Shown in pieces: positions 1 to 11,941 of a stretch of 64,000 bases of DNA. The notes under the pieces were generated by a model. That model searched no databases and was not told where the DNA came from. It worked only from the letters and a program-made list of their open reading frames with translations. Location: the NCBI GenBank assembly GCA_008330645.1, contig VLTN01000015.1, positions 496,001 to 560,000 on the forward strand. Direction: 5' to 3'. Within the stretch, counting starts at the first letter, position 1; each line of letters opens with the position of its first letter. A program made the translations under genes and the position numbers. The DNA is from Cafeteria roenbergensis (Eukaryota > Sar > Bigyra > Bicosoecida > Cafeteriaceae).

Positions 1-3000
1 GCCGAGTGAGCCACATACGGAACCCCGAAGCTCTCTGTGTCCCCCCTGGCACTCCCAAGGCCTCTGGACGACCGCAGGCCAGCGCCACGCGCGCTGCCTA
101 AACTGCGCATGCTTCCCGCGCCCTGGCTGGCGAGCGCGCGCTTCGACGTGGCGCGCTTTCCTGCTGTAGCATTCTCCGGCACGGCGCGCGCAGTCTCGGC
201 CTCGAGGTCGAAAGTCCCTTCGTCGTCACCCAGGTCAAACGCGTCGATGTCCTCCACAGCCCACTCCTCCGCGAAGGGATCGGCCGAAGTCTCGACCTCG
301 CCGGTGCCCGGGTCCCGCCGCTCCCACACGTCCTTGGAAAGGTTATACCGCCACAGGCCGCTTCCTTGCCGCGGCACGGGCCCAGAGGCGAGACTCGGCC
401 GGCGATGCTCCGACGCGTTGCCAGGAACGGTGTGCTCATCGCTGCCCGGCTGCCGCGGCTGGCCGTTGAGCGCGTGGTCGTCCTCCTCTGGGACCACTGT
501 GAGCACGGCAAGGTCCGCCGGGCTGGACGGGCCGGCAAGGCCGTTGTGCCGACCGGCGTGCGGGCTCCGCGGCTTGACCTGCCCTGGTTGTCCGATGAAG
601 CTCCCTGTCGCGGCGTTGGTGGGCGCAACGAGCTCCGCAACGGGGAGGCCGCGCTTGTTGAGTGCGGCCAGCCCGCCAGGCGGCAGGTCCGCCTCGGAGG
701 CCCACTGCAAGAAAGTGCAGGGCAGGTACCCACGGCGCGGCTGGCTTGGGTCAGGCCCCTGAGCGGGTTCCGCGTCGCCGTCCGCCGGCTGCATGGGCAC
801 GACGCGGCAGAGCCACCACCCGCTTTCGTCCTCCTCTTCCACCATCACCACTGTTGCGGCCGGCACCGAGAGCTCCCCGTCGTCCACTGCCTGGTAGGCC
901 TCGATGCAGGTCGCGAGCCCAGCTCCCCGGCCGTCCCGGGGCGTGCGGACGGCAAACTTGGCCTCCCCGAACGCGCCATAAGCGGACCGGCCGGTCAGGC
1001 CGCCGGAGCGGAACGTGGTGAGCCCCGAACGCGCCGAGTCTTTCCACCGGAGGCCCTCGGGCAGGTCGGCCTCCGCAAAGAGCGTGGGGTGGATGGATGT
1101 CTCGCCCTGCTCGGTGACGTCGACTTCCCTTGAGTCGGACGGGCGCCCCGGCGAGCCGCTGCGGCCCTCGTTCTCTCCGCCGTCGCGAGGCCCGTGAACG
1201 GGTGCGCGGGGGGAGCTTTGCTGGGACAGACTGCCTCCCCTCGGCGATGCTGTGGGGGAGTGTGAGCGGTCCTTGGTCGCCCCAGCCCAGCCAGGCGCCG
1301 CAGCAGGAGCGTGCTTGCCGTCCCTAGCGGGCGTGGCGGGCTCGCCGAACATCGCCTTGTCGGCCGCCTGCACCAGCGATGGGGTGAGGATGCCAGCGCC
1401 GGGCGTGCCACTGCTTGCGCCAGGCGACTCGGCGGCCTCGAGCAGCAAGTCCACCGCGCGCTTTCCCGGGAAACGCTGCGGATGGTTCTGCGCGCTTTGA
1501 GGGCCGAGGACCCGCGACGGGCTGTCTGCCAGGCGCTGGTGCTGCGCCTCCTGCTCCGGGTGGTGAGCGCTCCCTTGTGGCCGGCCGTCGGGGCCGGAGC
1601 CGGCGGAGCCGGAGCCGGAGCCGGCGGCTCGCTTCGACGCCGCCGGGCCGACGGTCGCCGTGCCTGCATTCCATGCCGAGTCGGCGACCACAGCGCGATC
1701 AGCCGTGGGGGACTCGACCTGGCCGGGGAGATGCGGTGCGCCGTGGTCAACGGTGCCGAAGTGAACCGAGCGCATGTGGCTCGCTTTGAATTGCGTGTAC
1801 ACGCTTGAGAGCGGCCCCGCTTCAGAGCTGGCGCCTGACGACTCGTAGGCGCGGTTTTGCCACGCACGGGCTCTTGCCGCAGCGGCGGCCGCCGCAGGCG
1901 AGACAGCAGTGTGCACAGGTTCCATGGCGGTCGGTCGAAGCGAGGACTTGATTGCAGGCTGCTTCGGCTTGGTCGCCTGCAGAAAGGCCCGCGCGGTGCC
2001 CCCGTGAAGGAGGCTGCCGAGGCTGCCGCCGTCGCTGATGCCGCTGTCTGCGCGAGCGCGAGAGGACTCCATCAGAAAGCCTGCGTCGCGGGCAATGCCT
2101 TGGTAGGTGGGGGAGGCCACGGAGCCCGGGTCGAAGCCACCGCCCTTGGGCCGCGTCGGAGCGCGGGGCGACGACGCCGTCGTGAAGTCGAAGCTGGACC
2201 GTTGCGCGATGGTGGGTTGGGATTCAGGCTTTGAGGAGCCTGGCTCACCGTTGGTGGCCTGACTTGCGGGACGCGACACTGCCAGAGCAACGCGGGACAG
2301 CGCCCGGGTGCTGAGGGGCGCCGGTCGCCTGGGCAGCGCTGCCGTCGGGCTTGGCAATCGCTCCGACACGGTCTGAATGGCGGCTGGCACGGTCCGACGG
2401 AGACTGCCTCCAACCTCAGAAGGCGCGTCGCTGGCGCCGACGACGGCCCTGGCTGTTGCCCGGGCCACGGAGCTTGCAACGGCTTCTGGAGGAGGGGCGC
2501 CCGGCGGCGGGGGGGGTGGGAGCCGAGGGCCGGCTGATCCCGGCCGGCTGCCGGCGGGCGAGGTGCCCCCCAGGCCGTCTGAAGGCGCTCTCCCCGCCTG
2601 CTCCGCCGCTGCCCGTCCTCTAGCGGAAACTCCAGGACTGACCAGCACGTCCGTGGACACAAGCGAAGACGGGCCGGCCGAGTCCGGCGAGCCGACCGGC
2701 GAGTCCAGACTGGGACGAGCCATTCGGTGGGCCGCTGCGGGGGTGACCATGCCCTCCGCCGGAGCAACCCAGCGTTCCGGAGACTCAGGCGGGCGGTGGG
2801 TGCCAGCGGCTTCGGCCGTGGGGCGGTCGGACTGCTCTGGCGAGTCCACACTTGCGCGGCGTCTGACCCGACGGAACCCGACCCCCTCGGCAGACGCGGC
2901 CGCGGGAGCATCGCCAGCAGCTCTTGGTGTGGTGGCGGGCCTTCCCTCTGAATGGGGCGCTGGAGCAGCCCCTGGACTGGCGACTTCGTGCCCCGGGGAC

Positions 3001-6000
3001 ACCGATCGCTCGCTGGCGAGCTGCGGCGGGGAGAAGGACGCAAGCGCGGCATCGGTGCGCTGCCGCGAACCGACGGCTGTCGCGCGCCTTCCGCGCGCTG
3101 CGTGGGCAGGCGCGCCGCCATCAATGCCCGGGCTGCTCAGGCTCTCGTGGTCCTCGTCGTGCGAAGGGTACGCGGCAGACGCGCTGCGGACAGCGTGCGG
3201 CCGAGCGCTACCACTGCGAATCGGGGAGCCGCCAGCGGTCCGCGTTGCGGCGGCGGCCTCCTTGGCGAGTCTGGACACCCATGCCACGGACGCGATGCCA
3301 GTCGCACTTCTCGCCTTGGCCAGCGACTCCTCCACTGCCTCCATCCGAGGCAGGGCGACCCCGAGCAGCACACCAGCTGCTTGGCTGATGTCCCCTTGCC
3401 CCGCCCCGGGACGCGGGGAGGCGGCCTTGGCAGGCGGCCCGTCGCTAGTCCTGGAACCCGAGCCTGCGCCGAAGCTCTTGCGAGCGGCGCGGCCTCCCAG
3501 CGCAAGCTGCCGAGCAGTTGGCACGGGCTTGGACGCCGCAGCGACAACCGCTGGAGGACCGAGCCGGAGAGCAACAGATGCCCCGGCCCGAGCCTGCATT
3601 CGTTCGCTGGCGGTGCTCGCCGCAGCAGTCCTGGGGGCAGTGGGGGGCACAGCGGGCGCCACCCCAAACCTGGCCGCAATGGCCTCTCGGTCCTGCCGGA
3701 CGCCGCTGCCCACTTCGCCTCGGTTTCCGAACCCGACGCCGTAAACGTCGTAGCCCAGCTTGTCCCACAGCTGCAGGCTGCGGCGAGCCCGGGGCAACCA
3801 GAACTCCGCAACGACTTGCGCAAGCGTGGCTCGAGCGCGGACCGCCGTGGCAGCAAGGTCGGGGTTGCACGCCGGGCAGCCCTGGCCGAGGGTGTCGCAG
3901 AGGGCGTCGCACTCCACGCGGCCCACCGCCTCTGCTGGGTCGTACGGCTTGCTGCCCGGAACCGGCCCGAGGCTGTACTCGAACCTGCTCTTTGCTAAGA
4001 GGGAGGAGTCGCCGGGCGGGCCGAACGCAGCCAGCAAGAGGCGCTCCCCAGCAGTCGCCTTTGCCGGGAGCGGGGCCGGCGAGGGGGTGCCTGAGCTGCC
4101 AAACGCCGAGTCAGCGCCGTCCTCGTCGCCGCCCTGTTCCTCGTCCTCCTCCTCCTCTTCGTCTGCGAGCTCGTCAGGGCAGCCCCCAATCACCAAGGGG
4201 CTTTCGGCCGTGCCTTGGCCGCGGCTGCTGCGCCGACTGCCACTCGCGCTGCTGTCGCTGCCGTTGCTACTTCCGCTGCTGGGTTCACCAGTCGTTCCCG
4301 ACGCTGTGCGCTGCCTGGCACCAGCGCCTGCGCTGGAGCGGCTGCTCCGTCTCGCAGCAGAGCTCGCTTTGGGGGTGACCGAGGCGCGGAGCACGCCGTC
4401 CTTCGGGGAGGCGAATGAGCCGAGCATGGCAAAAGGACTTGGCAGCGCGGGCGAGCCCGCGCCGACCTTGCTCCTCACCGAAAGAGCCGCGCTGCCGTCG
4501 TCAGCGACGGACGATGCGGCAGCGTCTCCGGCCGGCAGCCGGAGACCCGGCGACCGGATGGAGAGCGAGCTTGGGTTCGGCGGTGGCAAGCCAGGGTCGT
4601 CAGGCACGCTCTGGGTCTGGCTCTCGCGTCGATCAGCTGCTGGCTTTGCAGTCGCCGCTCGGGCAGCGGGCTGCCCGCAGCTGCTAACCGCAACTGCACC
4701 CCGTCCAGACCCCGCCACGACCGGGTCAGCCGCCCATAGCGACGAACCAGGCGGTGCGGAGCTGCCCTGAACGGGCACAACGGACACCAACGCCTTGGTC
4801 CCAGAGCAAGGATCCAAAGGCAAGGCGTGGCATGGCGAGGCGCCGCAGGGCGCCCAGTCTCGCAGCGCCTCTGCCTCTGAAGCCGAAATGGAGGAGGGGG
4901 TCAGCGGTGGCGTGGCCGCGCCTTCCAGCGGTGCCTGCTCAGCAAGGTCGGCTGGAGGGGCGACTCGCAGCTGCTCAGGGTGGGGAGCGCGCTCGGACTG
5001 TGGGCAGCCCCAGCCGCAGGTGACGGGCGCGCAAACTCGCTGCGTGCCGCCTGGCCTGCTGCTGGGGCTAAGCCGAAAATCCGGGGACCCGGGGGTGGCT
5101 TGGCCAGCTGTGCTGGGGCCGGCGGAGCTGCGGCCTGAGGCAAGCCCCCCCGAAACGGGGGACGCACGGGAGTGGCGGGGGGAGCTGCCTGCCGAGATGG
5201 TCCCTGCTGCCGTGGCCATGAAGAGGCGCAACGCGCGGGAGCGGCCAGCAGAGTCAGTGTCTGTTGCCTTGAGCGCGCTTCGGTCGCGCTGCTTCGCCTC
5301 ATTGCCAAACGCATCGTTCTCCTCCTCGTGCGGGTCGAACATGTCCCAGCCGTGGGTCACTGTGAGCGTCACCGTGAGCCCAAGGCCGTCGCTGTCGTCG
5401 TCCTCGTCGTCGTAGCCGTCCGTTGCGCGGCTGTCGTTGCCGCTCCTGACACTGGTTGCGGCACTGCTTGGGCGGGACCCAATGGGACGCGGGCCTGGAG
5501 GCGGGGACGGGTTTGGCGCCTCTCCGGGCTGGTCGCCCGTGCGGCGAACTACGAGCCTGGAAGCACGCGCCTGTCGGGGTGAGGGGCCCGAGGCCGCCGC
5601 GTCGAGCTCGTCCATGGCCTTGTTCAGGCTGGCGTCCACCTCGGCAACCTCTGCCACTGAGGCGCCGCGCACCATGCGGCTCCGCTGTCTGCGGATTCGC
5701 GGGTCGTCCATGCTCTGGCCCATCCAAGATCCGCCGGCGACCACCGCGCCAGGGTCGGAAATGCCGCCCGGCATGTCGTCCATCCAAGCCCCGCGGCCGC
5801 CCGTTCTCCAGCCGCCTCCTCTAGAGCCAGCAGCTGCAGCGCTGGACGGGCGGCTATCGGGGCTCTGCGCCGCAAGGGCCTGCAGCAAGCGGGGCCCTGC
5901 CTGGCTCTCAGGGCGCGCATGGGCGCCAATGCGCGCCGTGCTAAGCGCCCCCTCCTCGTCGTCATCGCCTTCGGGCACCGTCGGCACAGCCAGCATGCCC

Positions 6001-9000
6001 GAAAAGGACCTCCCGCTGCCCCAGTCGCCACCCGAGCGGTACGGCCTCGCAGCGAAGGCTGCCCTGGAAGCGCGGGCCTGCGCGTCAGGTCCTCCCCCGT
6101 CTGCGGAGATGTCCGGGTCCGCATCCTCGGCGCTCACGCCTCGACTCATCATGCTGGCCATCGGACGGCCGGTGCGGTCGTTCAGCGACAGGCTGATGCT
6201 CCGCGCCTCCACGTCAGCTGAGGGCTGGCGCCGGAGCTTGTCGATCTCCACGATTTGCCCCCACTGGTTGCCGCTCGACGACGCGCCGCTGGGACCCATC
6301 CCAAAGACTTTGAGGTCGTCATCGTCGTCATCCATCCCGCTCGCAGCGCCCCGGTGGCCCCCGCGCCACCCTCCGAAAGCGGGGGACAGCAGCGCTTCGT
6401 CCCGAGAAGTGAGTGCCGCGACGCCGCCTCCCGGCACTCCAGGCGGGCCGTCCGGGAGCGACAGCGCGATGCCGAGGTCGCCTCCAAGGCGGAGGCCCGC
6501 GAGCCCGGTCCGCCCAATGCCTGTGGACTGCAGAGCGGCCGCAGCAGCCGCCGCGCCGGCCCGTGCGCCGGCTTGAGCCGCCGCCCTCGAGAGGCTGCTG
6601 GTGCGAGCCGCGCCGGCTTCGGGAGCGCCCGAGGCGCCAGCAGCCTGACTGCCTGGGATGACCAGGCCAGGCCGCCCTCCGCCCCCGCCAGTGGCCGCGC
6701 CGATGCTGAGCGCGGGAGCTCCGCTCGGAGCGGAGGGCGCAGCGACTGCCGGCTGGCGCCGCTCGTACGTGATGGGCTGGCCGTTGAACGCGGGCGCTGC
6801 CCCTCCCGCGAGGCCAAGACTGGCCAGGCCGAGCGACGCCGGGCGCAGAGCGGCGAGGGACGATTCCCCAGGCTTGCGCCGAGCAGGGGCCGCCGCAGGA
6901 GCAGCTGGCGCCGCCTGGCTCTCCTTGTGCACGCGAATGCGGCGGCCAGCAACCACCACATACTCTGCGTCGTCGTCTCCGCCGGAGGAGCCTTGAGCCG
7001 GCCCAACAGCGCTGGGAGCAGCTGCGGCGGGCAATGCCGACGCCGCTGGAGTGCCGCCGGCGCGGAATGGGGCGGCGGGGGCGCCAGGCAAGCTGAGAGC
7101 TGGCATGGCGGCCTGGGCGGAGCCAGCAGCCACGGCGCCAAGCCCAGGCGATGAGGACGGTTCTCTCGCCAAGGCGCCGAGGCCCGGTGAAGAGGATTGC
7201 ATTGCTGCGAAGCCCAGGCCCGGCGACGAGGCATCGCTGTGCGCCCGCCGGCGCCTACGGCGGTCGGCCTCGCTGTCGCTGTCGTCGCCATCCATGAACC
7301 CGGGAGGCATCACGCTGGTGCCCGCGGAGGTCGACGAGGCGGCCAGGTCAGCAGCTTCCCCCATGAGGACCGGCTTTCCGGTGAGGCAGGGAAGGGCAAG
7401 AGGGGCAGGGGGTGCAAGGGCGACCTTGTCCCGCATCTCACTGCCCCACGCCAGAGACAGGCCCGGCGCGGGGGTGGGGTCTGGAGCCTTGGGCGCCTGG
7501 GCGAGCCGCCCGCCCTGGCCGACTCGGCCCACCGACGGCGCTCCCCCGGCACGGGACTGCGCTCCGGCGGAAATGACCACAATGGGTGTGCTGTCGCTTC
7601 CGGTTGACGGCACCGACCGGTGTCCGGCGGCATCGAGTCCGCTCCCTCGGCCACTGCCGACGAAGGCGTCGTCGTCGTCGTCGCTGTCCGCCACTGTCGC
7701 CTCGTTGCAGCCTTGCAGCAGAACTGGGGTTGCGCCAAGCGCCGCGGTCACGCCGTCGGGGTCGTAACCCAGAGACGCGACCACACCCGGCGCCGTGCGC
7801 CTCAGGCTCTCCTCGATCTGCTGCTCCGTCAGGCCCGACGCCCCGCTCTCCACGGAGTCCTCCTCTGTGCAGCTCTTGGGCCTTCTGCCCAGAGCCTCCC
7901 ACCAGGAGGCAGTCACCGTGGCCTTGAGCTGTTCGGCAGACCCCTCCTCCGCCTTGCGGATGTTGGTCATCCACTGCGGCACCTGCACCCGGATCGGCCC
8001 CAGCGTGGCCTCCACCTCGTCCCTGACCGCCTGCTCTTCCGCTTCGCTGAGGCGGCCGGAGCCCTCCAGCGTGGCCCGCTGAGCTGCCTCACGCGCCGCC
8101 TGTCGCGCAGCCACCTGCGCCACCTTCACCGGGTCCACCCTGTACGCCAGCGACGAGCGCCTGCCGACAGTTGGGGTGCGCCACCGGACTTCGAGAGAAT
8201 CCGGAAGGAAAAAGGTCCCGTCAGCAGCGCAGTGCGAGGACCCGCCGCTGTCAGAGGCGCCGGCTGCGTCGGTGGCCAGGAAGGCGTGACGCAGCGCCGC
8301 CCGGAGCGGGAGGCGCGTGCCCGGCGTGGTGGAGAGCGATGCTGCGACAAAGTCAGCCAGCTCCGGCGGGCAGCTGGGAGGCAGCAGCTGCAGGGCAACC
8401 CGGGCAGGGTCGCGCCTCACCTCCGCTGCGGCCTGCCTGGCTGCGAACGCGGGGGTGGCCCCGCGGACCGAGTGCAGGATGTCGCTCTCCGAACCGGGAC
8501 CACGCGTGGTGAAGGAGGTGGACATGGACTCGCGAGCCTCTCCGATGGTCCACAGCTCCCCGCGCATCATTGCAGCTCGCTGCGTGGCGTCCGGGGAGGG
8601 ATGGAAGGACGTGTCGATCCCGAGAAGGCCGCCGCCGCTGCCTTCAGACGTCGAAGGCTTGCTGCCGCTTCCGCGCCTCGCGCCGGAGGCGCTTCCGCGC
8701 TTGGCGCGCGGCGCGGCGCGCGAGCCGGCATCCCTTCCGTCGTCCGACTCGTCCCAGGGCTCAACGTCTGAGGCGTCGCCTTCGCCTTCGCCGTCGCCGT
8801 TCGCGGCCGCGGCCGCGTCCTCGTCCTCGTCCCGCTCCCAGAGCGCGCCGCCCGTCAGCCGACGACCGCGGTCCGAGCGCGGAGTGCGGGAGGACAGCAG
8901 GCCCGTGGCCTCAGCCATGTTCCCAGCGTCCTCCGCGGCTCGGCGCGCCGCATTCTCCACCTCCTCTTGGAGGTCCTGGCCGGAGGCCATGAACACGACC

Positions 9001-10425
9001 ACTGCGCCCACAGCGCTCATGTCGTCCTCCGCAGTGGCCATGCGGGTGACGGCCGACGACCCCACCCCGCCCAGTTCGGCGTCGAGGTTGTGCCGCGTCA
9101 TGTCCCCAGCGTCGAGCCGAAGCCGCCCCGCCGAGTCGATGAGGCACGAGTCTGGGGACACACGGCCGTGCGCCATCCCCTTGCGGTGGATCGCTGCCAA
9201 CGCTGCAACGAGCCGCCGGGCCTGCTGGGCGATGAGAGGCGGTTCCATGGCGCCGAACCGGGCCACTTGCTGCCGGAGCGAGCCGCCCGACGCCACCTCG
9301 AAGAAGGCCCGAACAGCGGCGAAGCCTGGCTCCCCGCGAGCAGGAGGGGGGACGATCTGGATGCCGAGAGGCCGGACGATGTGCCGGCAGCGCATGGTCC
9401 GGACCCGCTGCAGCATGCGCTGCGCGTTCGCGGCGGCGGCCTGGCCGCGCGCCGAAAAGCGGCCGTCCGCGCCAGCGTTGCCGGGAAGCCGCAACTCGCG
9501 CATTTCGATCATGCGGCCTGTGTGCGTCTCGACGCACAGACGAACCTCGTCCCCACCGAGCGCCGTCCGCAAGACCTTGCCGACGTGGAAGCCACGCTGC
9601 CTGCGCGCCGATGGTCCTGAGCGACCGCGACGGGCCGCCGAAGGCGCCGCTGGTGCTGGCTGCGCTGCCGATGCCTGCACGCGCCTGGGCACGGCAGACG
9701 CAGGGCTTCCGTGCGCAGGCGGGCCAGAGAGACCCTGGGGCAACGAGGGTGCCGGCGAGGCGCTCGGCGCTGCAGCTTGCGCCGAGGCTGCAGTGGATGT
9801 TGCCGGCTGAAGAGCAGCTCCCGCGAGCTTGAGCCGCGCGGCCTCGCGCTGCTCGCGGGTGAGGACGACCTCCAGTGCCAGCTTTCCCTTGTCCTGCGCA
9901 CCCGAGCCGGGCGAAAGCAAGGGAGCGGGCCAGGTGGGGGGAGAGGCGGCACGTGACACAGCGTGGTCGCGACGGTCAAGCAAGGCCAGCTCAGGGCGAA
10001 GCCGCGAGCGATACCGGCTCGGGCCAACAGGGATGTACCCGCCGTCGCGCATTCCTTGAAAGCAGCAGGGGCGCGAACCCCCTGGGGACGGGGAGGCGTG
10101 GAGCCTGGCTGCGAACGCAGGACAGCCTCGGAACCAGCACCCCTGCAGCCTCCCGTCCCGCACTCGCTCGCGCTGGCCGCTGTCCGCTCACATTGGCGAT
10201 TCTCCATGCTCTTGCCGCGTCCTCTTCGGTAGCAAGGTCAAACGCTTCCTGGCCCATGGCCGCCAGCTTGACCTTCTTGGGCATCAAGCCCTCCCATGCC
10301 TTGGCACACAGCTTTGCCCAGAGTTTCAGCGGCGGCCCCGCCGGCCCCTTGGCCAGCTGCAGCTCCCGCTCGTGCACTCGGTACCTGAACACCAGCGTGA
10401 GAGCCCCTGGTGGCGGGCTTGCCAT
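1..10425 (-). CDS. Giant PB1-like / pseudokinase / SH3 protein, 3' end beyond left edge
   Basis: A single minus-strand frame is open from about 9893 to the left edge, so the protein has at least 3,375 residues and its C-terminus is missing. Proposed exon 1 is 10192-10425 (ATG at 10425, 78 codons). The intron is 9894-10191 (GTGAGC...GCGCAG, phase 0), then one exon to the edge. Exon 1 resembles a PB1/ubiquitin fold (VFRYRVHEREL...EAFDLATEEDAARAW). Residues about 178-617 match a STE/MAP3K-type kinase fold: an EVASGGSL hinge, an IHRKGMAHGRVSPDS catalytic loop, LDAGD for DFG, DDMSAVGAVVVFMASGQ for helix F, and ELADFVAASLSTTPGTRL at the end. The HRD aspartate and the usual AVK lysine are not seen, so it is probably a pseudokinase. 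A Cys-rich module lies at 3640-4000 and three SSPGLG repeats near 7130-7220. Residues about 3073-3147 (690-911) match an SH3 domain: GELSVPAATVVMVEEEDESG, then WWLCRVV and GYLPCTFLQW. The rest is Ser/Ala/Gly/Pro-rich. A signalling scaffold is an inference; the 5' end is less certain than the body. Confidence 0.75.
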
Positions 10426-10875
10426 CCTCGCCGCACTGAGGGGGGGGGGTGCGGTCACTGCCCGGGCGAGTGGCCGGCGGCCGAAACGATAGCGCTGTGA
10501 CCAGAGTCGCCGCGAATGCGGCCGAGGCCGACTGCACTGCCGAGAAGCTCGCGCATCGAATGGGGCCATGGAGCCGCGCCACAGCCCCGCACACGTGTTT
10601 GGAGCACAGCCTGGCGCTGAAGGGGCGTCGCAGCGATGCCCCGCCCCCCTGCCGTTCGCGCCGCTGGCTGCTGCGCGCGGAGGCGATCAGCAACTGGAAT
10701 ACTGCCGGCTCACGGCTCTGCCAGGCGAGCGAACCGCCGAAGCTCGCGATTGCCACGGCGTCGAGCAGGCGGCCAGCGCAGGCGGGCGGGGCCAGCCCCG
10801 GAATCGCTTTGTGCGCAGCACTTGGTCGTCCCCCTTGGGAGGCGGCACCTGCCAGACGCGGAGCGGCAGCTCGCA
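10426..10875. promoter_or_regulatory. Divergent intergenic region
   Basis: These 450 bases separate the divergent starts of the giant pseudokinase gene (minus) and the TatA/B-like gene (plus). A run of about ten G (10440-10449) lies just upstream of the minus-strand start. On the minus strand it reads as a C-tract followed by CAG, so an upstream 5' exon is conceivable, but that CTCAG does not match the CGCAG acceptor used elsewhere in the window. No TATA-like element or RNA gene was seen. Confidence 0.4.
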
Positions 10876-11643
10876 ATGGGCGTGTTGTCCACGGTTGCCA
10901 CGGTCGTGGGCGTCGCGGGCGTTGGCCTGTACGTCGCAGGCAGGCAAGGCGTTGTTAACTTTGCGCGGCTGGCCGGCTCCACGCTGGGCTCGAGTGTCTC
11001 GAGGGCGCGCAGGGCGCGCGGGCAGCTACAAAAGCAGCTCACCGACGTTCAGACCCCGGAGCAAGAGGCCATGGCTGCGCGCCTGCAAAAGAACATGTGG
11101 CGCGCGCGCATGATTGCCAACGAGGTGACAATGGTGCGCAACCTCAGCCCTCGGCTGTTGCACAGGGGCAACTACGGGTTCACAAGCGAAGAAGTCCTCG
11201 ACGCGCTCGCCGAGGCCGTCTCCGGCACCGCGACGTCGCGGCAGCAAAGCGTGGCTCGGTCTGCCCAGCTGGAAGCCCACGCTGAGCGCCAGCTGGAAAT
11301 GGAGGGCCAGGCGCTGGCGGACCCGGCAATGTACCCGCTGAGCGGTCGCCACGGCTCCGTGTCCGACACGCCCATCGTCCCGGGACTCGGCGGCGCTTCA
11401 TCAGCCCCCGGTAGCCTGGCCACAGAGGCCACAGGGGGAGCAAGTACGCCCAGCAGCCCAGACGCTGCTCCTGTCGGCGTGTCTCCGGGCGCCAACGCTC
11501 CTGTGGAGGCACTCTCGCCCGATCTTCAGCGGTTTCACTGGTCCAACATGGGCGAGGACCTGGACCCCGAAACGGGTTTTGTGCGCACACCCAGCGACAT
11601 GGCGCGCGTGCGCGCTGCGGGGGGCAGCGACGAGCGCCGCTGA
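10876..11643 (+). CDS. TatA/B-like single-helix membrane protein, hypothetical
   Basis: The gene encodes 255 residues from ATG 10876 and has no intron. Residues 3-18 form one hydrophobic helix (STVATVVGVAGVGLYVAG). A hinge follows, then an Arg-rich amphipathic segment (NFARLAGSTLGSSVSRARRA), then a Gln/Glu-rich helical region to about residue 110. This short-helix, hinge, amphipathic-helix order is the layout of TatA/TatB subunits of twin-arginine translocases. The second half is Ser/Ala/Gly/Pro-rich and probably disordered, ending around LDPETGFVRTPSDMARVRAA. A mitochondrial or plastid Tat component is possible, but the similarity is architectural rather than motif-level, and any single-pass membrane protein with an amphipathic tail would look alike. 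It is divergent from the giant gene on its left. Confidence 0.55.
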   Translation: MGVLSTVATVVGVAGVGLYVAGRQGVVNFARLAGSTLGSSVSRARRARGQLQKQLTDVQTPEQEAMAARLQKNMWRARMIANEVTMVRNLSPRLLHRGNYGFTSEEVLDALAEAVSGTATSRQQSVARSAQLEAHAERQLEMEGQALADPAMYPLSGRHGSVSDTPIVPGLGGASSAPGSLATEATGGASTPSSPDAAPVGVSPGANAPVEALSPDLQRFHWSNMGEDLDPETGFVRTPSDMARVRAAGGSDERR

Positions 11644-11941
11644 CCCGAGCTGGCCGCCGCGCGGCTGCCCGGGGCGCAGCGCAAGCGCGCGAAGGGCAGT
11701 GTCCCCGCGCTATGTCCCAGCTGGGAGCCTGGCGTGCGGGGATGCCGACGGGACATTGCATGCGGCGAGTGTGCTCTCTCGGCGAGGGCGCGGAGTGCGT
11801 GTGGTGCAGTGGGCTACAGCGCAGCGGCGCAATCGGCGCGATGCCTGGCTCGCTGTTGAACGCGCACGCACGCGAGAGAGGCAGCCGCTGCGACCAAGCC
11901 GCGCTGCACGCAGGGCGTGCCCTGGCACACATTACTTGAGC
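11644..11941. other. Convergent intergenic region
   Basis: About 300 bases separate the stop codons of the plus-strand TatA/B-like gene and the minus-strand giant secreted-protein gene. It must carry both 3' ends. No conserved open frame, repeat, obvious AATAAA signal or RNA gene was seen. Confidence 0.4.

Noticed and set aside
2072-3124. Minus-strand frame of 350 codons (and a similar one at 6182-7291)
   Set aside because: They are in another frame of the same strand as the giant gene and are Arg/Pro-rich shadows. The true frame is continuous to the window edge.
2377-7767. Several long plus-strand frames (2377-3744, 3760-4770, 5437-6576, 7051-7767)
   Set aside because: All are antisense to the giant minus-strand pseudokinase frame, which carries the recognisable domains.
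8317-9810. Plus-strand frame of 497 codons
   Set aside because: Antisense to the kinase-like domain of the giant gene. The kinase motifs read on the minus strand.
9894-10143. Alternative acceptors (9990, 10143) for the first intron of the giant pseudokinase gene, or an ATG start at 10052
   Set aside because: Both acceptors keep frame, but neither has the CGCAG ending seen elsewhere, and 10143 would make a 49-base intron. The acceptor at 9894 has the best pyrimidine tract.
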